From contig SCKK01000002.1 in NCBI GenBank assembly GCA_004124475.1, positions 1-64,000 of the forward strand: a stretch of 64,000 nt of DNA, in the 5' to 3' direction. How positions within the stretch are numbered: the first letter of the stretch is position 1; the number at the start of each line of letters is the position of its first letter. The DNA is from Fidelibacterota bacterium (GTDB lineage Bacteria > Fidelibacterota > Marinisomatia > Marinisomatales > SCKK01). The notes under the pieces were generated by a model. The model was not told the origin of the DNA, ran no database searches, and saw only the letters and a program-made list of their open reading frames with translations. The position numbers and the translations under genes were made by a program. This document shows positions 25,901 through 34,834 of the stretch, in pieces.

Positions 25901-26509
25901 AACACCCTGCTTTAGCTGGGTGTTATTGGTCGTAAGAACATATTAGTCTGCTTTAGCGGACTTACTAAGAATGTTCCAATAGGAAGCAGAAATGACACAT
26001 ACTCATACGAGAATTTGGATTCATATCATCTGGGGTACAAAAAATCACCGAAAACGTTTGTTCAAAGAAACCAGTAAAAAACTATATCGCCATCTTATGG
26101 ATCTAGGAAATGAAATAGGTGTTCCATTAGAACGTCTTAACATCCAACCTGAACATGTTCATGGATTGATTAATTTACCTTCTGATAAATGTTTGGCTGA
26201 TGTATTACAAGAATTTAAAGGAGAATCATCTCATTGGATTAATGATAGTCATTTAATGAATGGAAAATTCAGTTGGCAACGTGGGTATGGAGGGTTTTCA
26301 GTGAGTATATCACAACTAGAAAAGGTGAAGCGATATATTGAAAATCAATTAGAACATCATAGAATAAAAACATTTCAAGAAGAATATGATGAATGGAAAA
26401 AGAGGTATGGTATCTTTGATGATTAAAAAAGTACGCTTCCTAAGGATCCTGCGGAGAAGCGCACTATTCAGGATGCGTTAGAAAACCACCCAGCTAAAGC
26501 AGGGTGCTA
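25901..26509 (+). mobile_element. IS200/IS605-like insertion with hairpin ends
   Basis: A single Y1-transposase gene lies between an upstream imperfect palindrome (25901-25924, around CCCTGCTTTAGCTGGG) and its inverse copy downstream (26486-26509, around CCCAGCTAAAGCAGGG). A second hairpin, GTCTGCTTTAGCGGAC (25946-25961) with longer outer arms 25937-25977, sits just before the gene. Subterminal hairpins and absence of long terminal inverted repeats fit the single-strand HUH transposition mechanism. Exact ends are not determined. Confidence 0.7.
25992..26426 (+). CDS. tnpA: IS200-like Y1 (HUH) transposase
   Basis: A 144-residue transposase with the HUH motif as 'PEHVHGLI' (H55, H57) and the single catalytic tyrosine Y115 in 'EKVKRYIENQLEHHR'. 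The fold and the 'WQRGYGGFSVS' segment are standard for TnpA of IS200/IS605 or REP-associated (RAYT) proteins. The enzyme nicks single-stranded hairpin ends. It appears full length and intact, and no accessory tnpB is present. Confidence 0.9.
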   Translation: MTHTHTRIWIHIIWGTKNHRKRLFKETSKKLYRHLMDLGNEIGVPLERLNIQPEHVHGLINLPSDKCLADVLQEFKGESSHWINDSHLMNGKFSWQRGYGGFSVSISQLEKVKRYIENQLEHHRIKTFQEEYDEWKKRYGIFDD

Positions 26510-26597
26510 TTCTTACCTGCCCGACTACGTAATTCAGGCTGGTAGGAATATTCAACGTTACGAACAAAAATTATTATCAAGAATCATTGCATGATGA

Positions 26598-26753
26598 ACT
26601 ATTACCAAATATCTTAATCAGAATGGCTTCTATCTTTTGCGTGAAGGAAAGAAACATTCCATTTATACTAATGATGTAAAAACTATACCCATCAAAAGGT
26701 ACCGTACCATTGACAGAATAACAGCGAATGAATTATGCGAACAAGCAGGATAG
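26598..26753 (+). pseudogene. HicA-like toxin remnant, 5' truncated
   Basis: In frame up to the TAG at 26751-26753 the sequence reads 'KYLNQNGFYLLREGKKHSIY', then 'KTIPIKRYRTIDRITANELC'. This is most of a HicA mRNA interferase, including the catalytic-histidine context 'KKHSIY'. The first ~8 residues are lost: a TGA stop lies in frame upstream with no start between. No HicB partner is seen. It lies between the IS200-like element and glyS, so insertion of the IS may have removed the front. Confidence 0.7.
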
Positions 26754-26790
26754 AAACCGAATTTCAGAAAATAAAGTGCCAAATAATTTA

Positions 26791-28080
26791 ATGGACAAAC
26801 TTGTATCTCTGTGCAAACGACGGGGATTTATATTCCAGAGTTCCGAGATTTATGGCGGACTGGAAGCCACCTACGACTACGGTCCTCTGGGGGTTGAACT
26901 GAAAAACAACGTGAAGCAGATCTGGTGGCGAGATATAGTAACCTCCAGAGCGGACGTCGTGGGGATGGACGCAGCAATCTTCATGAATCCGAAGGTGTGG
27001 GAAGCCAGCGGTCATGTTCAGGAATTTCACGATCCTTTGGTGGATTGCAGAAACTGTAAAGCACGGTATCGGGCAGACCAAATAGACCTGAATAAACCAT
27101 GTCCTCGCTGCGGGATAACCGATTGGACCGATCAGCGCCAGTTCAACCTCATGCTGAAAACACACTACGGTCCATCTGAGGATTCCTCTTCCGTCATCTA
27201 TCTTAGGCCAGAGACGGCACAGGGGATTTTTGTCAACTTCGCCAATGCTCAATCCACCGCCCGGATGAAGCTTCCCTTTGGCATTGCCCAAATAGGAAAG
27301 GCATTCCGGAACGAAATCACCACCGGAAATTTTCTCTTCCGCACTCGGGAATTTGAACAGATGGAGCTGGAATATTTTGACCATCCCCAAGAATCTTCGA
27401 AATGGTTGGATTATTGGGTGCAATCCCGTTTCGATTGGTATAAGAATTTAGGCATTACTCCCGAAAAGCTCAGGTTGCGACAGCATAAAGACGATGAATT
27501 AGCCCATTATGCCGCTGACTGTTATGATGTGGAATACGAATTCCCCTTCGGTTGGTCGGAACTCGAGGGTATCGCAGACCGGGGAACATACGACCTCGAC
27601 CAACACATAAAATCCAGCGGGAAAAAGATGACGTGGTTTGATCCAAAATCCAATAAGCATATTACGCCTGCTGTAGTAGAATCCTCTGCCGGGGTAGACA
27701 GGACAGTCCTTACCATTCTTGTGGATGCATACCATGAGGAGGAGGTTCGTGGTGAGAAACGCGTTGTATTGCGATTGCACCCCAGATTGGCTCCCATCAC
27801 GGTGGCAGTATTTCCTCTGGTAAATCGAGATGGAATGCCCGAGATTGCGGAAAAGATATTTGACGATCTCAGGTCCCACTTTGCTGCATTCAACGATACA
27901 GGCGGCTCAATTGGACGACGCTACCGCCGACAGGATGAAGCAGGAACACCCTATGGTATCACAGTTGATTCACAGACGCTGGAGGATCAGACGGTCACTG
28001 TGAGGGATAGGGATTCTATGGAGCAGGAGCGGGTATCTAAAGATAAGCTTACATCCTACCTGTCCGATAAACTGCGATAA
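26791..28080 (+). CDS. glyS: Glycyl-tRNA synthetase (dimeric, eukaryote/archaea-like type)
   Basis: A class II synthetase of 429 residues from the chosen ATG at 26791. An ATG at 26728 would add 21 residues ('MNYANKQDRNRISENKVPNN') that overlap the hicA remnant and do not look native. Visible are the N-terminal 'LVSLCKRRGFIFQSSEIYGG', a 'CRNC...CPRCG' zinc element, motif 2 'FGIAQIGKAFRNEIT', 'RTREFEQMELEYF', motif 3 'SAGVDRTVL' and the anticodon domain 'RYRRQDEAGTPYGITVD'. It is the alpha2 form rather than the GlyQ/GlyS tetramer. Confidence 0.95.
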   Translation: MDKLVSLCKRRGFIFQSSEIYGGLEATYDYGPLGVELKNNVKQIWWRDIVTSRADVVGMDAAIFMNPKVWEASGHVQEFHDPLVDCRNCKARYRADQIDLNKPCPRCGITDWTDQRQFNLMLKTHYGPSEDSSSVIYLRPETAQGIFVNFANAQSTARMKLPFGIAQIGKAFRNEITTGNFLFRTREFEQMELEYFDHPQESSKWLDYWVQSRFDWYKNLGITPEKLRLRQHKDDELAHYAADCYDVEYEFPFGWSELEGIADRGTYDLDQHIKSSGKKMTWFDPKSNKHITPAVVESSAGVDRTVLTILVDAYHEEEVRGEKRVVLRLHPRLAPITVAVFPLVNRDGMPEIAEKIFDDLRSHFAAFNDTGGSIGRRYRRQDEAGTPYGITVDSQTLEDQTVTVRDRDSMEQERVSKDKLTSYLSDKLR

Positions 28081-28158
28081 GTCTAACTTTCAGTTTTTAC
28101 TCAAATTATGCACCTTTTCAAGGTTCTATTGGGTAATACAGACACCTCCATTGAAACT

Positions 28159-28986
28159 ATGAAAGAAACTGTATCAGTCATTATCCCAACGTTCAACCGA
28201 AGTTCATTACTTCAAAGAGCCCTCGATTCTGTTCTATCGCAAACAATCTGTCCTCATGAAATCATTGTGGTGGATGATGGCAGTACTGACGAAACAGCCG
28301 TTCTTGTGGAACAAGAGTACCCAGTAATTATTTATTTTCATCAGTCCAATAAGGGTGTCAGCGCTGCCAGAAATCGCGGCATCCGTGAAGCGTCGGGGGA
28401 CTGGATCGCCTTTCTCGACTCCGATGACATGTGGTTGCCGGAGAAGCTGGAACGCCAGTTTGAGGCACTCCGAGCAAACCCCGACATGAAACTCTGCCAC
28501 ACCGATGAAATCTGGATTAGAAATGAGAGGCGTGTGAATCCAATGAAAAAGCACAAAAAATACGGGGGCTGGATTTTCCAGAAGTGCCTCCCCCTCTGCT
28601 GCATCTCCCCCTCCAGCACCCTTATCCACAGGTCTATATTCGATGAAATTGGGTTATTCGATGAAACGCTACCCGTTTGTGAGGATTACGACTTTTGGCT
28701 TCGAGTCACAGCCCGGCATCTTGTGCTATATGTGGATGAAAAACTCATCATCAAGTATGGCGGTCACGAGGACCAGTTATCAAAAAAATATTGGGGCATG
28801 GACCGGTTTCGGATCCAAGCATTGGAGAAAATTCTCTCATCCGATAAGTTAGGTGGTGATGATCGCCTTGCAACAGAGCAAATGTTGGCGGATAAAATCC
28901 AGATATATATCCAGGGAGCTAAAAAACGGGGTAAGTTGGAGGAGGTTGATAGTTACAAAGAGAAATGGCAAACGCTGATCAAATAA
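28159..28986 (+). CDS. GT2-family glycosyltransferase
   Basis: A GT-A fold glycosyltransferase of about 275 residues: 'VSVIIPTFNRSSLLQRALDSVL', 'IIVVDDGSTDET', 'GVSAARNRGIREASGDWIAFLDSDDMW' (the DxD metal site) and the acceptor-side 'CEDYDFWLR'. Start 28159 gives the usual 'MKETVSVIIP' opening; an ATG at 28108 would add 17 residues. Donor and acceptor cannot be read from the sequence. It is the first gene of a short same-strand run with a nucleosidase-like gene and a radical SAM gene. Confidence 0.88.
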   Translation: MKETVSVIIPTFNRSSLLQRALDSVLSQTICPHEIIVVDDGSTDETAVLVEQEYPVIIYFHQSNKGVSAARNRGIREASGDWIAFLDSDDMWLPEKLERQFEALRANPDMKLCHTDEIWIRNERRVNPMKKHKKYGGWIFQKCLPLCCISPSSTLIHRSIFDEIGLFDETLPVCEDYDFWLRVTARHLVLYVDEKLIIKYGGHEDQLSKKYWGMDRFRIQALEKILSSDKLGGDDRLATEQMLADKIQIYIQGAKKRGKLEEVDSYKEKWQTLIK

Positions 28987-29000
28987 CAGGTAGATTGAAC

Positions 29001-29606
29001 ATGGTCATAGCTTTGCCTATGGAAGCAAAGTCAATCGTCAAGCATTTTAACTTCGAATTACTCAGCACTTCCCCGTTTAAAGTTTATACCAATTCGGAAA
29101 AAAGCATCTGGCTCGTAATCTGCGGAGTGGGGAAAGTGTCAGCAGGCGCGGCAACAGCACATTTGGCTTCAATCTCAGCAGCAGATGGCGCTACAACCTG
29201 GTTGAACTTAGGTGTGGCAGGACATAAAAGCTTACCCATCGGCAGCATTGTGGCGGCTCACAAGATCATAGACGCCGGCAGCGGCCTGTCATGGTCACTC
29301 GATCGCAATCTCGATCACCAAATAATAACGAAATCCATTTTGACTTTAGACAAGGAAAGTCACGATTACACGGAGGATGAAGCATGTGAAATGGAAGCAG
29401 CCGGATTTTATCAGACAGCAATTAGATTTTCATCCCGTGACCACATCTACTGCATAAAAATTATCTCGGATAATGAACGAAATGCTGAAATCAATTACCG
29501 AGAAGTGGGAGAACTCATCCAACAGAATATATCTGCCATCGAATCTATAGTAAAACATCTATTGAAATTATCAGCCGGGCGATCAGAATTAGAAAAGACG
29601 GCATAG
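29001..29606 (+). CDS. Nucleoside phosphorylase/nucleosidase-superfamily protein
   Basis: About 201 residues of the PNP/MTAN superfamily: 'MVIALPMEAKSIVKHF', 'ICGVGKVSAGAATAHL', 'LNLGVAGHKSLPIGSIV', the substrate-binding 'CEMEAAGFYQTA' and 'CIKIISDNE' with the catalytic Asp. It is likely a 5'-methylthioadenosine/S-adenosylhomocysteine-type nucleosidase or a futalosine-hydrolase-like enzyme. Start 29001 has AGGT about 8 nt upstream; an ATG at 28965 would overlap the glycosyltransferase. It ends 23 bp before the radical SAM gene, and such nucleosidases can remove 5'-deoxyadenosine made by radical SAM enzymes. Confidence 0.8.
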   Translation: MVIALPMEAKSIVKHFNFELLSTSPFKVYTNSEKSIWLVICGVGKVSAGAATAHLASISAADGATTWLNLGVAGHKSLPIGSIVAAHKIIDAGSGLSWSLDRNLDHQIITKSILTLDKESHDYTEDEACEMEAAGFYQTAIRFSSRDHIYCIKIISDNERNAEINYREVGELIQQNISAIESIVKHLLKLSAGRSELEKTA

Positions 29607-29629
29607 AACAAAGTGTATAGATAGGGCAA

Positions 29630-31021
29630 ATGAAAAAAGAAATAGATTATACAAAACGATTCGACTTATTCAGTGAGCATGTACTTTACCAGAATCTTGA
29701 TGATGAATTGAAAATATTCATTCGCAAGATTGGATTCAAATACCGGCTTAGCTTTCAAGAGTTACGTCAAATCACTGAGATTGCAGTGGATCTTCGAATG
29801 TGGAGCGAGCCCTCTTTGGCAACCCAGTGGAATGAATTGGAACTACTCACAACATTGGAGGGAAGGGCTCGGAAGAAGCGATTACTCCAGAAACTTACAG
29901 ACAGGTGGCTCTTGCTAAAGAACCAGGAAACTGTCTATGAATCTCATGCAGCGCCATCCTCGTCGCCATTTGATCCAAAGAAGCTCACAATCCAGGAGAG
30001 TAACAATGAAGTGTTCGGTATGTGCCCTGTGGCTTCCGAGAAGACTGTTTGTTGCAACCTCAAAACGATAGACGTGATTCAGGGCTGTGTTTTAGGTTGC
30101 AGCTATTGCAGTATCCAGACATTCTACGACCCAGATAACCTCGCCATTGTAGGCGATCTTTCAAAAAAACTCGATAATATCGTCTTAAACCCCAACAAGA
30201 AATACCACATTGGTTCAGGACAATCCTCCGATTCACTGGCATTGGGTAATCGAAATGGTATCTTAGATGCTCAGATGGAATTTGCCATGAAGAATCCCAA
30301 TGTCATCCTTGAATTCAAAACAAAATCAAAGAATGTTAAATATTTTCTTGAAACGGACACACCGCAAAACGTCTTTGTCAGTTGGTCTCTGAATCCACAG
30401 GTAATCATAGATCAAGAGGAACACCGCACCGCTACATTAACACAACGACTGAGAGCAGCCCGAAAGGTAGCTGACAAGGGAATTCGTGTAGGGTTTCACT
30501 TCCATCCTATGGTATACTACCAGGGCTGGAAGAACGATTACCGGGAACTTATTAAGACCCTACTTGACGTGTTCTCCGCAGAGGAAGTGGCGCTTGTCTC
30601 TTTTGGCACTCTGACCTTTATCAAACCGGCTATCAAAAGTCTCAGACTGAAGGGTATTAAGAGCAAAGTCTTGCAGATACCCTTAGAAGAAGCCGCTGGG
30701 AAATTCTCATACCCCATGAGAATTAAGGAAGAATTATTCCGAACCGCCTGGGATGCATTCCAACCCTGGCGTGACAGGGTTTTCTTCTATCTCTGTATGG
30801 AGGGGCGAGAATTGTGGGAGTCAATTTTTGGGTTCTATTATGACAACAATGAAGCTTGTGAGAGAGCCCTGTTCGAGGATGTTTCCCGGAAACTCAGTCC
30901 TACTCCCACCCCAACCAAAAGCTACTCAGCGTCTATCGGTTGCTGGGACGAGCAGACTACAACCCTACAACATGACGAGCAATTGAGTATCAACTCCGGA
31001 ATAATGTCTCCTCCCGGTTGA
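29630..31021 (+). CDS. Radical SAM protein of the spore-photoproduct-lyase type
   Basis: A 463-residue protein. The 4Fe-4S cysteines are C153, C157 and C160 in 'GCVLGCSYCSIQT', the CX3CX2C form. The family features 'ILEFKTKSKNV', 'VFVSWSLNPQVI', 'EHRTATLTQRLRAARKVADKG' and 'RVGFHFHPMVYY' match SplB-like proteins that repair or modify nucleic acids by radical chemistry. An N-terminal ~130-residue helical region precedes the barrel. Non-sporulating bacteria carry such homologues with undefined substrates. It is probably co-transcribed with the nucleosidase. Its 3' end overlaps the convergent ABC permease gene by 32 bp. Confidence 0.85.
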   Translation: MKKEIDYTKRFDLFSEHVLYQNLDDELKIFIRKIGFKYRLSFQELRQITEIAVDLRMWSEPSLATQWNELELLTTLEGRARKKRLLQKLTDRWLLLKNQETVYESHAAPSSSPFDPKKLTIQESNNEVFGMCPVASEKTVCCNLKTIDVIQGCVLGCSYCSIQTFYDPDNLAIVGDLSKKLDNIVLNPNKKYHIGSGQSSDSLALGNRNGILDAQMEFAMKNPNVILEFKTKSKNVKYFLETDTPQNVFVSWSLNPQVIIDQEEHRTATLTQRLRAARKVADKGIRVGFHFHPMVYYQGWKNDYRELIKTLLDVFSAEEVALVSFGTLTFIKPAIKSLRLKGIKSKVLQIPLEEAAGKFSYPMRIKEELFRTAWDAFQPWRDRVFFYLCMEGRELWESIFGFYYDNNEACERALFEDVSRKLSPTPTPTKSYSASIGCWDEQTTTLQHDEQLSINSGIMSPPG

Positions 31022-32186
31022 ACCATTTGACACAACCCCAGACAGCTATCCCGGCTAATAGGAACAGGGAAAGATAGACTTCCACCAGATGAAATGGATT
31101 TATAGTTCCCGCCAATAAATCTTTGCTGGCAAGAGAGACATTTAAAATCGGGACCAATGCAGTTTTGGCATTCAATTCAATTCCTGGTAATAACCCAATC
31201 AATACAGGTATAATGATAATCATATTTGCAGGTCCGATGATGCTCTGCGCTTCTTTGAAAGATCGTGCGTAGATGGAAATACTCAGTACAACCGCTGCAA
31301 AAAATATGGCAATAGGTATGACCAGCGTCAGGATTGTAATGATGATTCTGAATCCTAACATATCTAAAATCACCTCTAACATATCAGCAGGGATGTCTTC
31401 AATCATCTGGATAGCCACGTAAATACCGAGTATGGCGATCAGTGCCGATATAATCCCCGATAATGACACAACCCCGAGTTTGCCAAGCACAATTTGCAGG
31501 CGGTTTGCCGGACTGGACAACAGTGTCTCAAGCGTTCCCCTTTCTTTTTCTCCCGCACCCAAATCTATCCCAGGGTACATGGCTCCCATAAAACTGAATA
31601 GAATAAACATGTAGGGTAGATACCCACCCGCAATTTTCCCAATTCTTTCCTGTGCGGAAGAGACATCCATCTCAATGATAGCCACCGCATCGAATAAATC
31701 TTTATCCAGACTGAGTCTATCAATCCTTTCTTCGACAATTTGTTCATCATAAGACTCAATAAGATCGGTCATCCGTTTGATGGCACTCCCATAAGCTTCT
31801 GATGATTTAAAATAAACTTCAATCTTGCCTTGACGGTCAGACTCTATATAAGCAGGAAAGTCAGAATGAACGATTACCGCCCCATCAATTTCTTCTGAAG
31901 CGATACTGGCGGTAATACTGTCTACGGGGAAGTTGTCGATTAAGACAATTTTTTCACCCTCTTCGAATATTTGATATAATTGGGGAGCATTTTCTTTACC
32001 CAAAAAGGCGACTCGAATTTCCTTGGCTTTAGCCTTCTCAAGTTGCATCCGCTGTATTTTCAACATACCCACAATTAGCATTGGAGTTATAACCATAGGT
32101 ACAATGATCATCATTATGATTGTACGTCGATCCCTAAGAATGTCTTTCAGTTCTTTTTTAAATATGGTAATAAACTGGTTCATCAC
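30990..32186 (-). CDS. ABC-2 type permease (NatB-like)
   Basis: A 398-residue membrane protein with an N-terminal 'IFKKELKDILRDRRTIIMMIIVPMVI' segment, a ~150-residue extracytoplasmic domain, then five or six C-terminal helices. 'YPGIDLGAGEKERGTLETLLSSP' is the conserved cytoplasmic coupling region of ABC-2 exporters such as sodium exporter NatB. It partners with the ATPase at 32183, whose stop overlaps its start by 4 bp (ATGA). Substrate cannot be assigned. Confidence 0.9.
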   Translation of the reverse strand: MMNQFITIFKKELKDILRDRRTIIMMIIVPMVITPMLIVGMLKIQRMQLEKAKAKEIRVAFLGKENAPQLYQIFEEGEKIVLIDNFPVDSITASIASEEIDGAVIVHSDFPAYIESDRQGKIEVYFKSSEAYGSAIKRMTDLIESYDEQIVEERIDRLSLDKDLFDAVAIIEMDVSSAQERIGKIAGGYLPYMFILFSFMGAMYPGIDLGAGEKERGTLETLLSSPANRLQIVLGKLGVVSLSGIISALIAILGIYVAIQMIEDIPADMLEVILDMLGFRIIITILTLVIPIAIFFAAVVLSISIYARSFKEAQSIIGPANMIIIIPVLIGLLPGIELNAKTALVPILNVSLASKDLLAGTINPFHLVEVYLSLFLLAGIAVWGCVKWFNREETLFRS

Positions 32187-32953
32187 GCCTCCGCAGTCAT
32201 ATGGATAAATTCGTCTTCAAAGCTGTCGAAAGTCATTTGAGATTCAAAATCCTCAAATTTCCCACAGAAAAATAACCTGCCCTGATGAATTATAGCCATA
32301 TCATCACACAACAATTTGACTTCTTCCATGCGGTGAGTGGAAAAGAGTATTGTTTTACCTTCTTCCCTGCAGGTACGAATAAGTTCAATAATCCTTCGAG
32401 ACGTCATTACATCGAGACCTACCGTCGGTTCATCAAAGATGATAACCTCGGGATTGTGTATGATTGTTCTCGCTATGGATGTTTTTTGTTTCATTCCGGT
32501 ACTTAGACGAGCAATTCGACGATTAGCAAAGTCATGCATGTCAAGAACATCAAAAAGCTGATCTCGTCTGGATTTGAACTCAGTCACATCCATTCCCTGA
32601 AGGTCAGCAATGTATCGAACCATTTCATTGGGTGTGAGCCTGTCATATAAAGCCGTTTGACCCGTCATGAACCCAATCCTTTCCCTCACCTTCTGCGGGT
32701 CGATTTGTGTATCATACCCAGCCACAGTGATGTTTCCTGAAGTAGGTTTTAACATCGTTGCGACCATCCGGAGGGTGGTTGTTTTCCCTGCTCCATTGGG
32801 TCCCAACAATCCAAATACTCTTCCTGGTGGACACTCAAAACTGACATCATCCACAGCCTTTATGGTCTTTGCATTTCGGTAAGCTTCTCCCATCTCATTG
32901 CGTGACTTTTTTGTCAGCTTAAACTCCTTAGATACATGTGTTATTTTTATCAT
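32183..32953 (-). CDS. ABC transporter ATP-binding protein (NatA-like)
   Basis: A 256-residue ATPase from the chosen ATG at 32953 ('MIKITHVSKEFKLT'); an upstream ATG at 33037 is less likely. Walker A is 'GLLGPNGAGKTTTLR', signature 'RIARLSTGMKQKTSIAR', Walker B 'VIIFDEPTVGLD' and the H-loop 'STHRMEEV'. It powers the ABC-2 permease encoded immediately downstream on the same strand (4-bp overlap). The resemblance to NatA/CcmA-type drug or ion exporters is general. Confidence 0.92.
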   Translation of the reverse strand: MIKITHVSKEFKLTKKSRNEMGEAYRNAKTIKAVDDVSFECPPGRVFGLLGPNGAGKTTTLRMVATMLKPTSGNITVAGYDTQIDPQKVRERIGFMTGQTALYDRLTPNEMVRYIADLQGMDVTEFKSRRDQLFDVLDMHDFANRRIARLSTGMKQKTSIARTIIHNPEVIIFDEPTVGLDVMTSRRIIELIRTCREEGKTILFSTHRMEEVKLLCDDMAIIHQGRLFFCGKFEDFESQMTFDSFEDEFIHMTAEA

Positions 32954-33037
32954 GATGTTTGTCGAACCTTTATTGAATTGTTGATTGGAATTTGCTATAA
33001 TTTCAATTAAAGTAAAACTGATTAACAGTTGATACAA

Positions 33038-33239
33038 AAGAAGGAAAACAAGTTATTGGAAATTAGCCTGCCCCGTAGCGGAGTGTACTGGGGAAATGTG
33101 AAAACAGAAATTATTAGCACGGAGTCCCAACATTCGCTCCCGAAAACTTCGGGATCTACGCCTCGCTCCGACTTGATTCTTGGTTCTTAGTAAACTTACT
33201 AGTATATGAGGAATTACCAAATTTAAACAGGTCAATATC
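33038..33239. repeat. Dispersed repeat between divergent ABC and PLP-enzyme genes
   Basis: Around 33120-33175 the sequence 'gctcccgaaaacttcgggatc' and 'cctcgctccgac' forms a short palindrome. It resembles the repeat at 56185-56265 ('ccgaagtttcggg', 'atcggagcgcag'). Promoters for the divergent genes must also lie here, but I see no strong box. Confidence 0.4.
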
Positions 33240-34187
33240 ATGAATTCCATTCCGACCTTAAAAGACATCCGGGAAGCAGTAAGAAGAATTGCTCCCTATG
33301 CCCATATAACTCCAATTCTGACCAATTCATATTTTAATAAATTGACCCATGCACAACTTTACTTCAAATGTGAGAATTTCCAAAAAGCAGGGGCGTTTAA
33401 ATTCAGGGGAGCATGTAACGCTGTCATGTTTCTCACCGATAAAGAAGCGAAACGGGGAGTGGCAACCCATTCCTCCGGAAATCATGGTGCAGCTCTTTCT
33501 TTGGCAGCAAAAAATCGCGGCATGGACGCCCATATTGTTGTACCCTCCAACGTCTCGAATTTCAAGATAAAAGCCGTGCAGAGCTATGGAGGAAAAATCA
33601 GGTTTTGTGAACCCAGTCTCAAAGCCAGGGAATCGACCCTTTCCCAACTCCTCGAAGAGACTGGGGCTATTCCTATCCATCCTTACAATGATCCAAAGGT
33701 AATTGCGGGTCAAGCTACAGCTGCCTTAGAGTTGTTAGCCAATGTGCCCAATCTGGGCATGATTATAACACCTGTCGGTGGGGGTGGATTGCTTAGCGGT
33801 TCTGCCATTGTTGTAAAAGAAAAATATCCCCACATCAATATTATCGGTGTGGAACCAGAAGGTGCGGATGATGCGTTTCGATCATTCTCCTCAGGAAGAC
33901 TTATTCCTTGTAGTAATCCCAACACCATTGCAGATGGACTCCTTGCCTCCCTTGGAGAATTAACCTTTTCCATTATTACAAAGTATGTAGATGACATTAT
34001 CACGGTTAGTGATCAAAGTATTATCCATGCAATGAGGGTGGTGTGGGAACGGATGAAGATTATCATCGAACCCTCATCAGCCGTGGTTGTGGCAGCTCTT
34101 TTGGAACAAAAAATTGATGTTTACAATCAACGAATTGGCATTATCTTAACAGGAGGAAATGTAGATTTAGGGTCATTACTATGGTAA
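33240..34187 (+). CDS. PLP-dependent threonine/serine dehydratase or serine-racemase-type protein
   Basis: A 315-residue fold-type II PLP enzyme. The Schiff-base lysine lies in 'AFKFRGACNAV', the carboxylate-binding 'SSGNHGAALSLAA' follows, and the phosphate loop is 'VGGGGLLSG'. There is no C-terminal ACT/regulatory domain, so it is not the long biosynthetic IlvA. It is most like short threonine dehydratases, serine racemases or threo-3-hydroxyaspartate ammonia-lyases. Monocistronic. Confidence 0.9.
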   Translation: MNSIPTLKDIREAVRRIAPYAHITPILTNSYFNKLTHAQLYFKCENFQKAGAFKFRGACNAVMFLTDKEAKRGVATHSSGNHGAALSLAAKNRGMDAHIVVPSNVSNFKIKAVQSYGGKIRFCEPSLKARESTLSQLLEETGAIPIHPYNDPKVIAGQATAALELLANVPNLGMIITPVGGGGLLSGSAIVVKEKYPHINIIGVEPEGADDAFRSFSSGRLIPCSNPNTIADGLLASLGELTFSIITKYVDDIITVSDQSIIHAMRVVWERMKIIIEPSSAVVVAALLEQKIDVYNQRIGIILTGGNVDLGSLLW

Positions 34188-34387
34188 TTCCGGAATATCT
34201 GATATTTTATCACTTTGAAAAACAGTAATATAAAAATTATAGTTTGTCATAAAAGAATTCTTAAATTCTCCCTGCATTAGTTCGGTGGCACAAGCTCGTT
34301 ACAAACGGATTATACTATATCCTGTTTTGGCCTAACTTGTAAATGATTCCGGACTTTATAGATTAATTAATGAAGGAGAAAACAGAT

Positions 34388-34636
34388 ATGGCAACATCCA
34401 TATATGTCGGCAACTTGGCATTTGATACTACTGAATCTGAAGTTAGTGACTTATTTTCACAACATGGGAAAGTAGAATCCGTTAAGTTAATAACAGACCG
34501 TAATACCGGAAGATCCCGTGGTTTTGGTTTTGTCGAAATGGAAGCCAATGAAGCAACTGCCGCAATTGAAGCCCTTAATGGCCAAGAGTTCAAGGGGCGT
34601 ACTTTACGTATAAATGAGGCGAGGCCGCGTCGTTAA
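34388..34636 (+). CDS. Small RRM RNA-binding protein
   Basis: An 82-residue single RRM domain, with RNP2 'IYVGNLAF' and RNP1 'RGFGFVEM' and a basic 'RPRR' tail. The ATG at 34388 is chosen because 'AAGGAG' lies about 9 nt upstream, inside what would be the first codons of a longer frame from 34370. Stand-alone RRMs of this size in bacteria are often cold-inducible and bind single-stranded RNA. The ~200-bp leader could hold regulation, but no motif is recognisable. Confidence 0.92.
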   Translation: MATSIYVGNLAFDTTESEVSDLFSQHGKVESVKLITDRNTGRSRGFGFVEMEANEATAAIEALNGQEFKGRTLRINEARPRR

Positions 34637-34699
34637 TAAAGATCCCAATTATTCTTCAAGATTTATCCCATCACATAAATAGGCTATAATTTGAAGTCC

Positions 34700-34834
34700 C
34701 TTTTGGGGGAAGTCAGGAGACCAGGCAGGTTAAAACACTTACTGGTTAGTGGGATAACTACATCATTATTTCACTGTATCGCCTACCTGCCCAGCCTCCC
34801 TGCCTGCAGCTGGCAAGCGGCGGACGGGACGTAG
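34700..34834. repeat. GC-rich palindromic repeat downstream of the M20 peptidase gene
   Basis: Segments 'ttttgggggaagtcaggagaccaggcagg' and 'cctacctgcccagcctccctgcctgcagctggcaagcggcggacggga' carry several ccctgcctgcc/ggcagg type inverted stretches like those at 4991-5030 and 15551-15590. They lie between two convergent genes and may provide termination. Confidence 0.5.
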
